From NCBI GenBank assembly GCA_002482775.1, contig DLGQ01000092.1, positions 1-64,000 on the forward strand: 64,000 bases of DNA. The letters run 5' to 3'. Below are positions 8,654-17,900 of this stretch, piece by piece. The DNA comes from Flavobacteriales bacterium UBA7690. GTDB lineage: Bacteria; Bacteroidota; Bacteroidia; Flavobacteriales_F; PHOS-HE28. The notes beneath the pieces are model-generated. The model was not told where the DNA came from, searched no databases, and saw only the letters and a list, made by a program, of their open reading frames with translations. Position numbers and translations under genes: made by a program. Position 1 is the stretch's first letter. Every line of letters starts with the position of its first letter.

Positions 8654-10534
8654 ATGATGCGCCGCATGCCGGTATGGCTTTTCGCTTGGTGGGGGCTTTG
8701 TGCAGCGTGGGCACTGCGGGTAAGGCTCAATTCGCCGGGCATCCTCGAAGGGGGCGATGGTGTGCACCATTACCAGATCGCGCGCTACGCGTGGAAGCAC
8801 CCGGAACTCTTGTTGGATATCTGGGGTAAACCACTGTTCACGCTCTTCTCCTCACCGTTCGCCCAACTGGGCCACTGGGGCATGGTCCTGTTCAATGTGG
8901 TCTGCTTGGTAGTTACCGCATGGGCCGCCGATGGTGTGTTACGCAAGGCCGGCATCGCCGCACGACTGCTCTTCGCGCCCCTCCTGCTTTTCACCCCGGT
9001 CTACGGCACCATGGTGCTGGCCGGGATGACCGAGGTGTTCTTCGGCCTGCTCACGGTGATCGTGCTACGGCTGTTGTGGGACCAGCGTTATGGTGCGGCC
9101 ATGCTGGTAGCCTCGTTCATGCCGTTCGCGCGACCGGAATATGTGGCCTTCGTGCCGCTCGCACTCGCATGGGTGGCCTATCAACGGCAATGGAAAGCTT
9201 TGCCCTTCATCCTCACCGGACATCTGATCTACGGTATCGTGGGCACGTTCGTTCACAAGGACCCCTTGTGGGTCTTCCATCAGGACCCATACACCGGCGC
9301 GGCCGACATCTATGGTCATGGAGAGCCCCTCCATTTCATCTCGCGCTTCAAGGAGATGTTCGGTGCGCCGCTCATGTGGGCGGTCGTGGTTGCCGTGGTC
9401 GCGGCCATATGGCTCTGGGTGAACGATCGGACGAACAGGGCCGGACTGAAACTCCTGCTGGTGGTAGGGTTCCTTCCGGCGTTGGGCATACTCACCTTGC
9501 ATTCTTTGCTGTGGTGGAAGGGCTGGAAGGGCTCGCTTGGCCTGTTGCGGGTCATGGCAACTGCGGCCCCGTTGCTCGTGCTTTGTGCGGTATGGCCGAT
9601 CGGCATGGCGGGTATCTCCACTGTGCGCACCTGGCCAGGCCGTATCCTGGGGTCGGTATTGCTGATCGCCTTCCTGGTAAAAGGGCAGCAGGCAGCGCTG
9701 AGGGCGTTCCAAGAACTCCCCATCCCGGATCAGCCTTATGAACAGTTCATGCGCGACGTGGGCGAACGCGTAGCTGCGGTGCGCGATCAGTATGGCAAGA
9801 TCGTCTACTACCATCCGCAAGTCGCGTTCAATGCGAACATCGATCCGTTCGAGCAGGAGCGCGCCCAATTGGGATGGGCTCCGCGACCGGAACTCCCGGC
9901 CTTGGGATTGAACGAAGGAGAACTGTTGGTATGGGATGCGCACTTCGGGCCGAAAGAAGGAAGAACTCCGCTGGAACAGTTGCTCGAACATCCGGGTGTC
10001 GAGGTGGTGGATGTGATGGTGCCGCGTGAACGGATGGTGGTGCTCGGTGGAAGACCACTCGAGGTGTACTTCTTCAAGAAGGGGCAACAGGGCGGACGGC
10101 GCATCGTTTCCGTGCTGGGTCACGGTACCGCCGGTTGGGACCGCGTGGCGTTCCGGGCCGATACGGTGACTTGCGCACAAGGTGGGGCGCAATGGTGCTT
10201 CCGCGATGGAGAGTTCCCCTTGGAGGTGGCCAGTATCCCCGTGGATACCGCAGGGCAGCTCTTTGTCGACCTGCATGTTACCGGCGAACTGGGTGTACCC
10301 CAGGAAAGCAAAGTGGCCAAGGCTGTCGTAGAGCAACGCTTGGGCGATAGCCTCTTGGGATATTGGTCGCAGGACCTTGTTGGTGGACGGTTCGATATCG
10401 TTTTCAGGCTGCCTCCTCCACCTGCGGATGCGACCACCAAGTTCTACTTCTGGGATACCGAGCCAACACCGTTCATCCTGCGTGATCTCCAGGTGGAACT
10501 ACTCCGCATCGTTCGTCCGCAGAAAGGGATGTGA
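8654..10534 (+). CDS. GT-C-like polytopic membrane protein with C-terminal YFWD domain
   Basis: 626 residues from the ATG at 8654 (a second ATG at 8657 and an upstream one at 8624 are possible). An acidic GGDGVHHYQIA motif follows the first membrane segment, where GT-C enzymes place catalytic carboxylates. Membrane segments run to about residue 350. The C-terminal 270 residues are soluble and end in a predicted beta-sandwich with FYFWDTEPTPF, the counterpart of YFWDMNG in the protein at 795-2585. Probably an envelope glycosyltransferase. Confidence 0.7.
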   Translation: MMRRMPVWLFAWWGLCAAWALRVRLNSPGILEGGDGVHHYQIARYAWKHPELLLDIWGKPLFTLFSSPFAQLGHWGMVLFNVVCLVVTAWAADGVLRKAGIAARLLFAPLLLFTPVYGTMVLAGMTEVFFGLLTVIVLRLLWDQRYGAAMLVASFMPFARPEYVAFVPLALAWVAYQRQWKALPFILTGHLIYGIVGTFVHKDPLWVFHQDPYTGAADIYGHGEPLHFISRFKEMFGAPLMWAVVVAVVAAIWLWVNDRTNRAGLKLLLVVGFLPALGILTLHSLLWWKGWKGSLGLLRVMATAAPLLVLCAVWPIGMAGISTVRTWPGRILGSVLLIAFLVKGQQAALRAFQELPIPDQPYEQFMRDVGERVAAVRDQYGKIVYYHPQVAFNANIDPFEQERAQLGWAPRPELPALGLNEGELLVWDAHFGPKEGRTPLEQLLEHPGVEVVDVMVPRERMVVLGGRPLEVYFFKKGQQGGRRIVSVLGHGTAGWDRVAFRADTVTCAQGGAQWCFRDGEFPLEVASIPVDTAGQLFVDLHVTGELGVPQESKVAKAVVEQRLGDSLLGYWSQDLVGGRFDIVFRLPPPPADATTKFYFWDTEPTPFILRDLQVELLRIVRPQKGM

Positions 10535-10567
10535 TGTGATCCCACCGAGCACGGACCGTTGATCCCC

Positions 10568-12400
10568 TTATTCGGTGGTCGGTTCATGCACGATCACCAC
10601 GGGCCCCACGATATCGGCGCTGCCGCCTTGCGACGACCAGCAATACGTGGTGAACGGATCGCCCTCATCACGTATCTCCGGGGTCATGTACCAATGGCTG
10701 ATCCGCGTCCAAGCACCGCTGCGCCCCCCAAGGTCATGGATATCCGCCGTGCTGTACGCATAACTACCTCCGTGCTCGAACGTGCTAACGATGTAGGTGC
10801 CGCGTAGTTCGTCATGTGGGCGAACGAACCAGCGCAGTTCCAGGAAGACATGGTCGCGCTGCGTGATCTCCCGGTAGGGCAGACGGAACGCCGCAGAGAA
10901 TTCACGATCCTTGCCAAGTCGTGTGCGTGGCAACGTTTCAACAAGCGCCGTATCGAAGGGGCTTCCCTCCGGGCCGAAGAACGGTGCGTGGAGATCGCCG
11001 AAGGCTTTGGTGGCGGTGTATTTCCCGGAGCGCATCGCATGTTCACCGGTGGAAGACCGCTCCACGAGCAAAAGGTCGTTCAGCCCTGCGGGACGTTCTG
11101 TGCTGCCCCAAACAGCGAGGTAGGCATCCTTGCTCATCCGTGAAGAGTGGATCATCCCCGCGTAGAACTGCCAGTGCTGGAAAAGGTTCAAGGTGAAGCA
11201 GGCGGCAAGCACGAGCCATGTGGCTAGGCGCGCGACCATTCTCCAACGGAGCGATACAGCTAGAAGGTGCGCCAAGGGAACAGCCATCACCGCGTACGAT
11301 CCGACCATCGCGCGCGAACTGAAACTGTCGGCATACCACCAGCAGGTCCAACTGGAAACGAGGTAGAGGTTCACGATGAAGAACACCGTTACGGGCAGGG
11401 CGGCCACGTTGCGATGCCGCCACAACAAGGCGATGGCAGCGGTGGCAATGCCCATCAAGGGGGTGTAGAGGAACCAGCCTTTCCGGAAGCTGAACAGGAA
11501 CGGAAGGGTGTGCGGACCGAGCAGGTCCAGCCCTTCTCCCGGGTTGGCATAGGAGTCCACCACCCAGCTTCCCGTGGCCAACTTCCAGTACGTGAATTGC
11601 ACCATGCCGATCGCCAGCATGATGGTCCCCATCACGAACCATTGCCGCCATTGGCCCAGTAGCCGGCGCCACCAACCACGGTCGTCACCCGAAGGCCACA
11701 GCAAGGGGATGAGCACGGCTATGATCTCGGTGGGTCGGATCAGTGCCGCCAGCCCGATGAACAGGGCCGTGATCGCGGCATCAGCGATGGATCCGCTTGC
11801 GCGCCACCGTTGTGTGGAATGGAGAATGAGGGCGTAGAGGCTGAACAGGGTGAGGTGTGGCATCGTTTGGCCACCCAGGCATTGATCTAGCAGGTTGGTG
11901 CCCAAGACCACCAAGAGGATCGTCATCAGCGCGATGGTGTCGTTGAACATCCGGGAAAGCACCGCGCGTAGTACCAACAGCCCAAGGAGGAAATACAGCA
12001 ACATGCCCCAGACCACCGCTACCTGATAGGGCTTGGAGAATCCGTCCTGCGGATGACCGGTGAACTTCGCTACCACATGCCCTACCATGAACCAAGGCGA
12101 CCACGTGATGGAAAGCCCGATGGGGTAACGCACGATGCGCGAACCATTGGGCATGGTGGAGATCTGGTACAACGTGGAGGAGGCGTCGTACGTGGTGCGG
12201 GCCGCGTCCACCCAGCTCATATCCCTGATCAACGGATCATCATGGATGATCGCGGCAGGCAGGTAGAGGTGGTAGCCGAACGTATCCCAACCGAATGCGA
12301 AAGTCGGAGGACGACGCACCACGGGGATCACCAGCAACGCCCATAGTGCGAGAACGGGCCAGATGGAGCGGAAACGGAAAAGTCGCGAGGGTCCGGTCAT
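10568..12400 (-). CDS. GT-C-like polytopic membrane protein with C-terminal domain
   Basis: 610 residues from the ATG at 12400. A TTG 12 nt upstream would fall inside the -7 box and is rejected. Motifs DTFGYHLYLPAA, RYPIGLSITWSP and GTNLLDQCLGGQTMPH match the subfamily at 3326-4693 and 7319-8605. Unlike those, it has a further ~190-residue soluble C-terminal part with a beta-rich pattern and YCWSSQGG near the end. It closes the cluster of membrane transferases. Confidence 0.7.
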   Translation of the reverse strand: MTGPSRLFRFRSIWPVLALWALLVIPVVRRPPTFAFGWDTFGYHLYLPAAIIHDDPLIRDMSWVDAARTTYDASSTLYQISTMPNGSRIVRYPIGLSITWSPWFMVGHVVAKFTGHPQDGFSKPYQVAVVWGMLLYFLLGLLVLRAVLSRMFNDTIALMTILLVVLGTNLLDQCLGGQTMPHLTLFSLYALILHSTQRWRASGSIADAAITALFIGLAALIRPTEIIAVLIPLLWPSGDDRGWWRRLLGQWRQWFVMGTIMLAIGMVQFTYWKLATGSWVVDSYANPGEGLDLLGPHTLPFLFSFRKGWFLYTPLMGIATAAIALLWRHRNVAALPVTVFFIVNLYLVSSWTCWWYADSFSSRAMVGSYAVMAVPLAHLLAVSLRWRMVARLATWLVLAACFTLNLFQHWQFYAGMIHSSRMSKDAYLAVWGSTERPAGLNDLLLVERSSTGEHAMRSGKYTATKAFGDLHAPFFGPEGSPFDTALVETLPRTRLGKDREFSAAFRLPYREITQRDHVFLELRWFVRPHDELRGTYIVSTFEHGGSYAYSTADIHDLGGRSGAWTRISHWYMTPEIRDEGDPFTTYCWSSQGGSADIVGPVVIVHEPTTE

Positions 12401-12409
12401 GGGCGACAC

Positions 12410-12417
12410 CAAAGATG
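12410..12417 (-). promoter_or_regulatory. -7 box CATCTTTG of the 10568-12400 gene
   Basis: Near match to TAnnTTTG on the minus strand, ending 10 nt before the ATG at 12400. Confidence 0.35.
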
Positions 12418-12437
12418 GCGGTCTTGCCCGATCCGGA

Positions 12438-13154
12438 TCACACGAGGGTCACCTGCTCGATCCGGTCCTCCACTTCACCGGATAAACGGAGGAAGACACG
12501 GGCCATGGCCACCACGTCCTTCTTGCAATACTCCGCGATGCGCTCCAGTCCGTTCTCTTCGTAGAACACCCGGGCCACATCGGCCCCGGTGATATCATCC
12601 TTCGGTGTTGGGATGCCGAGGATATGCGTGAGCAAGGCCAACGAGGTGTACGCCTTGCGATCGCCGAAGCTCCACATGTTCATGGTGTCCAGGTGGCCTA
12701 CTTCCCAAGGCTTCAGCCCGCCGATGTCCAGGATCCGTGGAAGGGGAATTCGGTTGACCAAGCAGCGACGGGCGATGTAGGGGAAGTCGAATTCCTTGCC
12801 GTTGTGTGCGCACAGCCAGTGGTCATCCGAGTCGTAGTGCCGGTTCAACAGTTCCGCGAAACGGGTGAGCACATCGTATTCATTCGCACTTTGGAAAGAG
12901 GTCACCCGTAGCTCGTACGCTTCGCCGCGTTTGTGCAGGTTCCCCGCACCGATGCAGATGATCTTGCCGAACTCCGCCAGGATGCCGCCGCGCTCGCTCC
13001 AAAGCTCTTCGGCGGTCTTGCCATTGCGCTCCTGTTCGAAACGGGTCTTGTCGCTGAACAATCGAGCGGTCTTCTCATCCAGCTTGTTCCACGTGTGCTC
13101 TTGCGGAACGGTCTCGATATCGATGAACAGGATCTTGGAAAGGTCTGGGCGCAT
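12438..13154 (-). CDS. Predicted 3'-5' exonuclease, PolB-like (RNase H fold)
   Basis: 238 residues. DEDD-type exonuclease motifs are visible: FIDIETVP (D12 and E14, Exo I), CAHNGKEFDFPYIARR (Exo II) and YCKKDVVAMARV (Exo III with the terminal aspartate). This matches the family of predicted 3'-5' exonucleases related to the PolB proofreading domain, as a stand-alone protein. It likely trims DNA or RNA 3' ends in the cytoplasm; its specific pathway is unknown. It is followed by the converse of no obvious partner: the membrane-protein gene downstream has its own promoter-like box. Confidence 0.85.
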   Translation of the reverse strand: MRPDLSKILFIDIETVPQEHTWNKLDEKTARLFSDKTRFEQERNGKTAEELWSERGGILAEFGKIICIGAGNLHKRGEAYELRVTSFQSANEYDVLTRFAELLNRHYDSDDHWLCAHNGKEFDFPYIARRCLVNRIPLPRILDIGGLKPWEVGHLDTMNMWSFGDRKAYTSLALLTHILGIPTPKDDITGADVARVFYEENGLERIAEYCKKDVVAMARVFLRLSGEVEDRIEQVTLV

Positions 13155-13200
13155 GGCGGTGGGTTTTCCTTCGACCCTCGTGTTGAGAGGACCGAACGTT

Positions 13201-13207
13201 CAAGGTA
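13201..13207 (-). promoter_or_regulatory. -7 box TACCTTG of the exonuclease gene
   Basis: TACCTTG on the minus strand, 47 nt upstream of the start. The same heptamer precedes four other genes here (30832, 32249, 45111, 58155). Confidence 0.4.
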
Positions 13208-13230
13208 CGGACGATCGACGGCGTCCTAGG

Positions 13231-13635
13231 TCACTCGATCATCACCCCGCGCGTGTGCATCAGCGGGATGGTGGTGAAGTTCGCCTCGTCTATGCTACCG
13301 GCCAGGAAGATGTATTTCTTGTCGTGCAACGTTTCGCCGATGTAGAAGCTGAGCCAGTACTGGTTGCTCAACGCGAATACGTCCTCCACGATGCGCTCCA
13401 CCTTCGCCCAACTCTTGGGACCGACCTCTTGCATGAAGTGCCGGAGCTCGCTCGTCTTGCGGCTTTCGCCGGCCAGTTCACCATAACCCCGTGAGCTCAC
13501 CAGCACGTTGGTGATCGTGGTGTCGTTCTGGTTGATCAGGTATACGAACCAACCCTCTTCGCCCTCTTCATCGGCTTCGCGCACCACCGCCATGGCGATG
13601 CGTTCCACCTTGGGTGTATGGATGTCTTTGCGCAT
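13231..13635 (-). CDS. Conserved hypothetical protein
   Basis: 134 residues, not recognised. It starts with a basic MRKDIHTPKVER segment, then an acidic EADEEGEEGW stretch leading into a predicted beta strand (FVYLINQND). No signal peptide, membrane segment or cysteine motif, so it is probably a small cytoplasmic alpha/beta protein. A gapless frame between two minus-strand genes and normal codon use support it being real. A large hairpin lies immediately upstream of its start. Confidence 0.65.
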   Translation of the reverse strand: MRKDIHTPKVERIAMAVVREADEEGEEGWFVYLINQNDTTITNVLVSSRGYGELAGESRKTSELRHFMQEVGPKSWAKVERIVEDVFALSNQYWLSFYIGETLHDKKYIFLAGSIDEANFTTIPLMHTRGVMIE

Positions 13636-13638
13636 TTT

Positions 13639-13695
13639 CCGAAGTCCTTGCCGCGCGTTCTGGGCGATGCATGCATCGCCCTTGCGCGGCTTCGG
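13639..13695. terminator. Large three-part hairpin with 20-bp perfect palindrome
   Basis: Nested stems: CCGAAG/CTTCGG (13639-13644 with 13690-13695), GCCGCGC/GCGCGGC (13650-13656 with 13684-13690), and a perfect 20-bp self-complementary core at 13662-13681 centred on GCATGC. It lies 21 nt after the stop of the serine hydrolase and abuts the start of the next gene, so it may be a terminator, a leader structure or a protein-binding site. Confidence 0.55.
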
Positions 13696-13715
13696 TCAAA
13701 GATCGGATATTACGA

Positions 13716-14876
13716 TTACCGTCCAGCCAACTCGCGCGCGATCGCGATCCACTGGAACACATCTTTCGGATGCCCCGCATCGTTCACCTCTTCGCGCTTC
13801 ATGCCGGTGCGCACGAAGACGAGGTCCTCATCCGGCAGCACCACCACGTATTCGCCATGGAAGCCGCGGCAATACCAGATGGGCTGGCCGTCCTGTTGCG
13901 CCAACCACCAGAAGTAGCCGTAGCGCGCGTTGGGTGCGCCACGATCATCGATGGCGGCCGGTGTGATGCTTGCTTTCCAGAATTCGCGGTCTATGATCTG
14001 CTGGCCGTTCCACATGCCACTGTCCAAGTACAACTGACCGATCCGCCCGAAATCGCGCGCGGTGGCATAAAGGCAGCAGAAGGCTTTGAAGTCGCCATCC
14101 TCGGTGTCCTTGCCCCAGTAGGCTTCGTGTTCGCAGCCCAAGGGACCCCACACTTTATCGCGCACCAACTCATCCAGCGGTCTATCATAAGCAGCCTCCA
14201 ACACCTCGGCCATGATCTGCGTGCTACCACTGATGTAGTCGAACGACTTGCCGGGTTCTTCGCGGCAGGGCTGGTTCAAGCTGAGTTCGCGCACGTTGGT
14301 GCCGTAGTAACCCATCGCATTATCGCTGAAGGGGTTCGCGCCGCTCTCGCTCCAATCCAATCCGGTGCTCATGGTGAGCAGGTGGTACAGGTTGATCTTG
14401 GCGTAGCATCCCTCCTTGTATAACGGAATGAAATCGCCCACAGGCTGGAACACGCTCTGGATCTTCCCTTCCTTCATGGCGATGCCCGTGAGCAAACTGA
14501 TGTAGCTCTTCGCCACGCTGAAGCTGTTGCTCACGCTGTCCGCATCCCAGCCGTTCCAGTACTGTTCGAAGATGAGACTGTCGTGCTGGAACACCGCGAA
14601 ACCAACGGAGTACAGGTCTTGCAGCTCTTTCTCCTGTTCGGGCTTCAGCTGAAGCTTTCCGTACCGTGAACCTTGCGGCCATGGCTGCGGCTTGGCCACC
14701 GGGATGGCAGTGTACGGGAAGAAGTCACGATCATCGATCTCCGGTGAGGAGCGGCCGATCAGGTACGTGTAACGCACACCACGCACCAGGTGGTCGTTGC
14801 CGGTGATGTAAGCCAACGCGACAAGGCCGACGATGATACCGACGAGCCAGAGGAGGATCTTGCGGAGGATGCGCAT
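13716..14876 (-). CDS. Serine hydrolase, class C beta-lactamase-related family
   Basis: 386 residues with one N-terminal membrane segment (residues ~5-24), which probably anchors it in the inner membrane facing the periplasm. The SxxK motif is SVAK (S120, K123) and the YxN-equivalent is YIS (Y214-S216). A glycine-rich HGEY segment near the C-terminus replaces the KTG box. This places it in the broad beta-lactamase/penicillin-binding/esterase family, whose members hydrolyse esters, amides or peptidoglycan-type peptides. Resistance function is not implied. Confidence 0.85.
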   Translation of the reverse strand: MRILRKILLWLVGIIVGLVALAYITGNDHLVRGVRYTYLIGRSSPEIDDRDFFPYTAIPVAKPQPWPQGSRYGKLQLKPEQEKELQDLYSVGFAVFQHDSLIFEQYWNGWDADSVSNSFSVAKSYISLLTGIAMKEGKIQSVFQPVGDFIPLYKEGCYAKINLYHLLTMSTGLDWSESGANPFSDNAMGYYGTNVRELSLNQPCREEPGKSFDYISGSTQIMAEVLEAAYDRPLDELVRDKVWGPLGCEHEAYWGKDTEDGDFKAFCCLYATARDFGRIGQLYLDSGMWNGQQIIDREFWKASITPAAIDDRGAPNARYGYFWWLAQQDGQPIWYCRGFHGEYVVVLPDEDLVFVRTGMKREEVNDAGHPKDVFQWIAIARELAGR

Positions 14877-14912
14877 GGTGGTGGTTCAGCGGACGTTCGA
14901 GGGTTCGCAGAA

Positions 14913-14920
14913 CGAAAGTA
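14913..14920 (-). promoter_or_regulatory. -7 box TACTTTCG of the serine hydrolase
   Basis: Matches TAnnTTYG on the minus strand, 37 nt upstream of the start codon. Confidence 0.45.
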
Positions 14921-14924
14921 GCGT

Positions 14925-14939
14925 CCCGGAAGTTCCGGG
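14925..14939. terminator. Short hairpin after the FG-GAP gene
   Basis: CCCGGAA / TTCCGGG around a single G, 20 nt after the stop codon at 14959. It is directly upstream of the next gene's -7 box. Probably a weak terminator. Confidence 0.4.
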
Positions 14940-14958
14940 TTACCAACGTTGATCCGGA

Positions 14959-17900
14959 CTACTCAACGATCAATCGCACCGTTGCTTCGGTCGTTCCGGA
15001 GGAGGAGAGGATACGTGCGAAATAGAGTCCGGAGGATAGGTCATCTCGCGCAATTTCGACCCCCATGCTGCCATTCCCAGTCAAGCTGCGTAGAATGCGG
15101 CCTTCCACGTTACAAAGTACGATTCGATCATCAGGCATGATCGGTCTATTTGAACGGATCACGGTTGTGGAACAGAACGGGTTTGGTAATACGATCAGAC
15201 GGTGCATGTCGTGCTCTTGAACAGCAAGACTGATCACGATGAATGGGTCTGACAAGGCCGAACAACCGTATTCGCTGGTGACCTCAACGCTGTATTCGCC
15301 CAAAGCCTCCACCGTCAGCAAGCGTTCGGTCTCACCACCAATTGCCTCTTCGCCAATGAACCATTGGTAACGATCACCCTCCGTGGCTTGGAGAACGTTC
15401 GGCAAGGGGTTGTCTATAATTGGTTGCCACAGGGCGCAATCCACCAGGGTGGTCAATGTGGTGTTCGTGAGAACGGGTGCATTGAGGTCGAAGAATATCG
15501 ACGCTGAATTCGGGATGGCCGTCATATGCCCCGCGCTTTCATCCACGGCGATGCGAAGGCTTAGGAATCCCTGACTCCCCACACGGTCGCTGGTGCTGTC
15601 CGGAAGCATGATGTATTGGAAGCGGACCTGAAGCTCACCATCATCAGATAGGGTGATGAGATCCGGTGTATGTGAGGCACCGATCACTTCGATGCGCGAC
15701 CGGTCCAGTTCGGGGGAAAGCTGATCCACGAGGCGAACGTGATAAGCTGGTCCCGTACCGGTGTTCTGGAAACGGATGGTGTAGTCGAGGTGCTGTGTGC
15801 TGTCCGCAATGGCACCGTGTGTGCCGTAACCCACGGGAGCTACCTGCTTATCGTTCGGGTCGTAGGAGCAAGCGAGCTGCCACTCAAGGGAGTCCTGGCT
15901 CGTGGCCGTGCTTCCATCGGTGGTGACCGATGCGCGGTACTGCAATAATGTCCCGCTAAGTAGGAACGATGGAAGTTCCACATCAGCTCTGAACTGGATG
16001 GAAGAACCGTAGGACAACCGGGTAAAATGCCAAGTGATGATCGTGTCTTCAATGGTCCCGCTCGTAGGGACGATGTTCATCAACGGTGATGATGCGTCGA
16101 TGTGTACGCTGATCGATCCGCTCTCTATCCGCGTTCCATGATTGGTCACGGTTATGCCGATGGGGATGATGGATGCGCATGGGCCGGTCCCCGCTGATAA
16201 GGTTACTCGGACGAGCGAGGTGTCCACTGCCGGAATGAACCCGAAATCCAGCCCGCTTTGCACAGGTTCTTCAGAGGTCGATTCAACGGTGTGTACCGCA
16301 GCCGAGGTCGTTAGTGTCCAAATGGCAGGGTCCAGCGCGGGCGGGCGGTTCACAACGAATGTTCCCGGTGTGGCAGGGATCACGTACTCGCCGGTGATCC
16401 CGCTCCAGGCGCTTACCGTCATGGGGGTGGCGGAGACCTGGGTGCCACCGATCCCGGGCTCGCCCACATCACGCTGTCCATTACCATCGCTGTCAACGAA
16501 CAAAACGCCGCGGAGCTGGTACTCACTATCGGTGTAGTTGGGCAGGTACATCGTGCCGGTATCGATATCAAAGTAGCCGATATCCAACGGGTACTGGCTA
16601 TTCAGGAGCGCCGCCCACTGCGCGGAATACACGCGTCCGGTCACCAGTTGATGCAACGTGTCGTAAACGGAGCCACCAAGACAAGGGATGTAGCTGTACG
16701 TGGTGATATCCTGTTCCGGAGTTGAGGCAACAAGTAGGTCCAAGTCCGTATCGCCGTCCATATCGCGAACATCGATGACCTGTGCGAGCAGGGGCTGTGC
16801 CCACACCAATCCGACATAGGCCCCCCATTGACCATTGCCAAGGTTCGGGTGGTACAACAATATGGGTGGTGTGGCCTCTTCGCAATTGAAGCACCCCACC
16901 AACAGAAGGTCTTTTCTTCCATCGCCGTTCATATCAGCGAACGAGCGGAGGTGGTTCGCGATCTCGTTGGTGGTCTCGATCCGTTGAGCAGGGCCCCAGG
17001 TGCCATCTCCGTTGTTCTGGTGAACGAATTGACCGTACTCCGGGTCCACCTGATCGGAGTTGTCGTAGACGAGGAGTTCTGCGGCACCATCCCCATCCAG
17101 ATCATTCACCTCCAGTGTTTCTTCAATGTTGAGCGTGATGCTGGATGTGGTTTGCGGGCCGAATGATCCAGCCCCATCATTGGCCAGCCACGCGATGACC
17201 CCGGTGACCGGGTCGAACGTCACGATATCACGGTCATCATCGGCATCCAAATCATACAGGCCCAGCACGCCCTGGCCGGAGGCAGGGTCTTGAAGAATCT
17301 GGTTCTTGGATCCGAATGTTGCGCCGCCGGTGTTCTTGAACCAATAGAACAAAGGGTGTCCTTGGGAGTGGACCACGATATCCTCGAGACCATCATGGTC
17401 AAGGTCTTCCATGACGATCATTCCGACATCGCCCATGTCGGCCCGCAAGAGCGTGCTTAGCCGACCAAACTGCCCGCTGCCGAGGTTCCGACGCCAAAGC
17501 ACAGCGTTAGATAAGGAGATCACCACATCGGTGAGGCCGTCCAAATCGAGGTCGCACCAGTGCGGTACGTAGCCATCCGTCGCGGACCATTCGGGATCAG
17601 GATCGAAGGGCCCCTCGAACTGATGCGACCCGACGTTCAGGAACCGATCGCGCCCATCGGTGATATCCAGGTCGCCATCACTGTCCAGATCAAGCGTATG
17701 CAGCGACCAGGAACGGGCCGTACCCCTATACGTCTCCCCGGCATACGGGATCAGGTGCGGAATGAATGTGGTTCCCGAGCCATCATTCTCGAAATGCGTG
17801 AAGAAGCTATCGCTCATGCACACGATGTCCTCATCACCATCCATATCATAATCTCCATGGGTATAGGTCCGGGCATCGAATGAAAGCGCTTGGGGTGGAG

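Noticed and set aside
9065..10336. 423-codon frame opposite the 8654-10534 membrane protein
   Set aside because: Antisense shadow; it lacks its own promoter box and has no domain.
13716..14876. Antibiotic-resistance beta-lactamase
   Set aside because: Only the broad family motifs SxxK and YxS are present; the KTG box is replaced and the N-terminal anchor is unlike AmpC enzymes.
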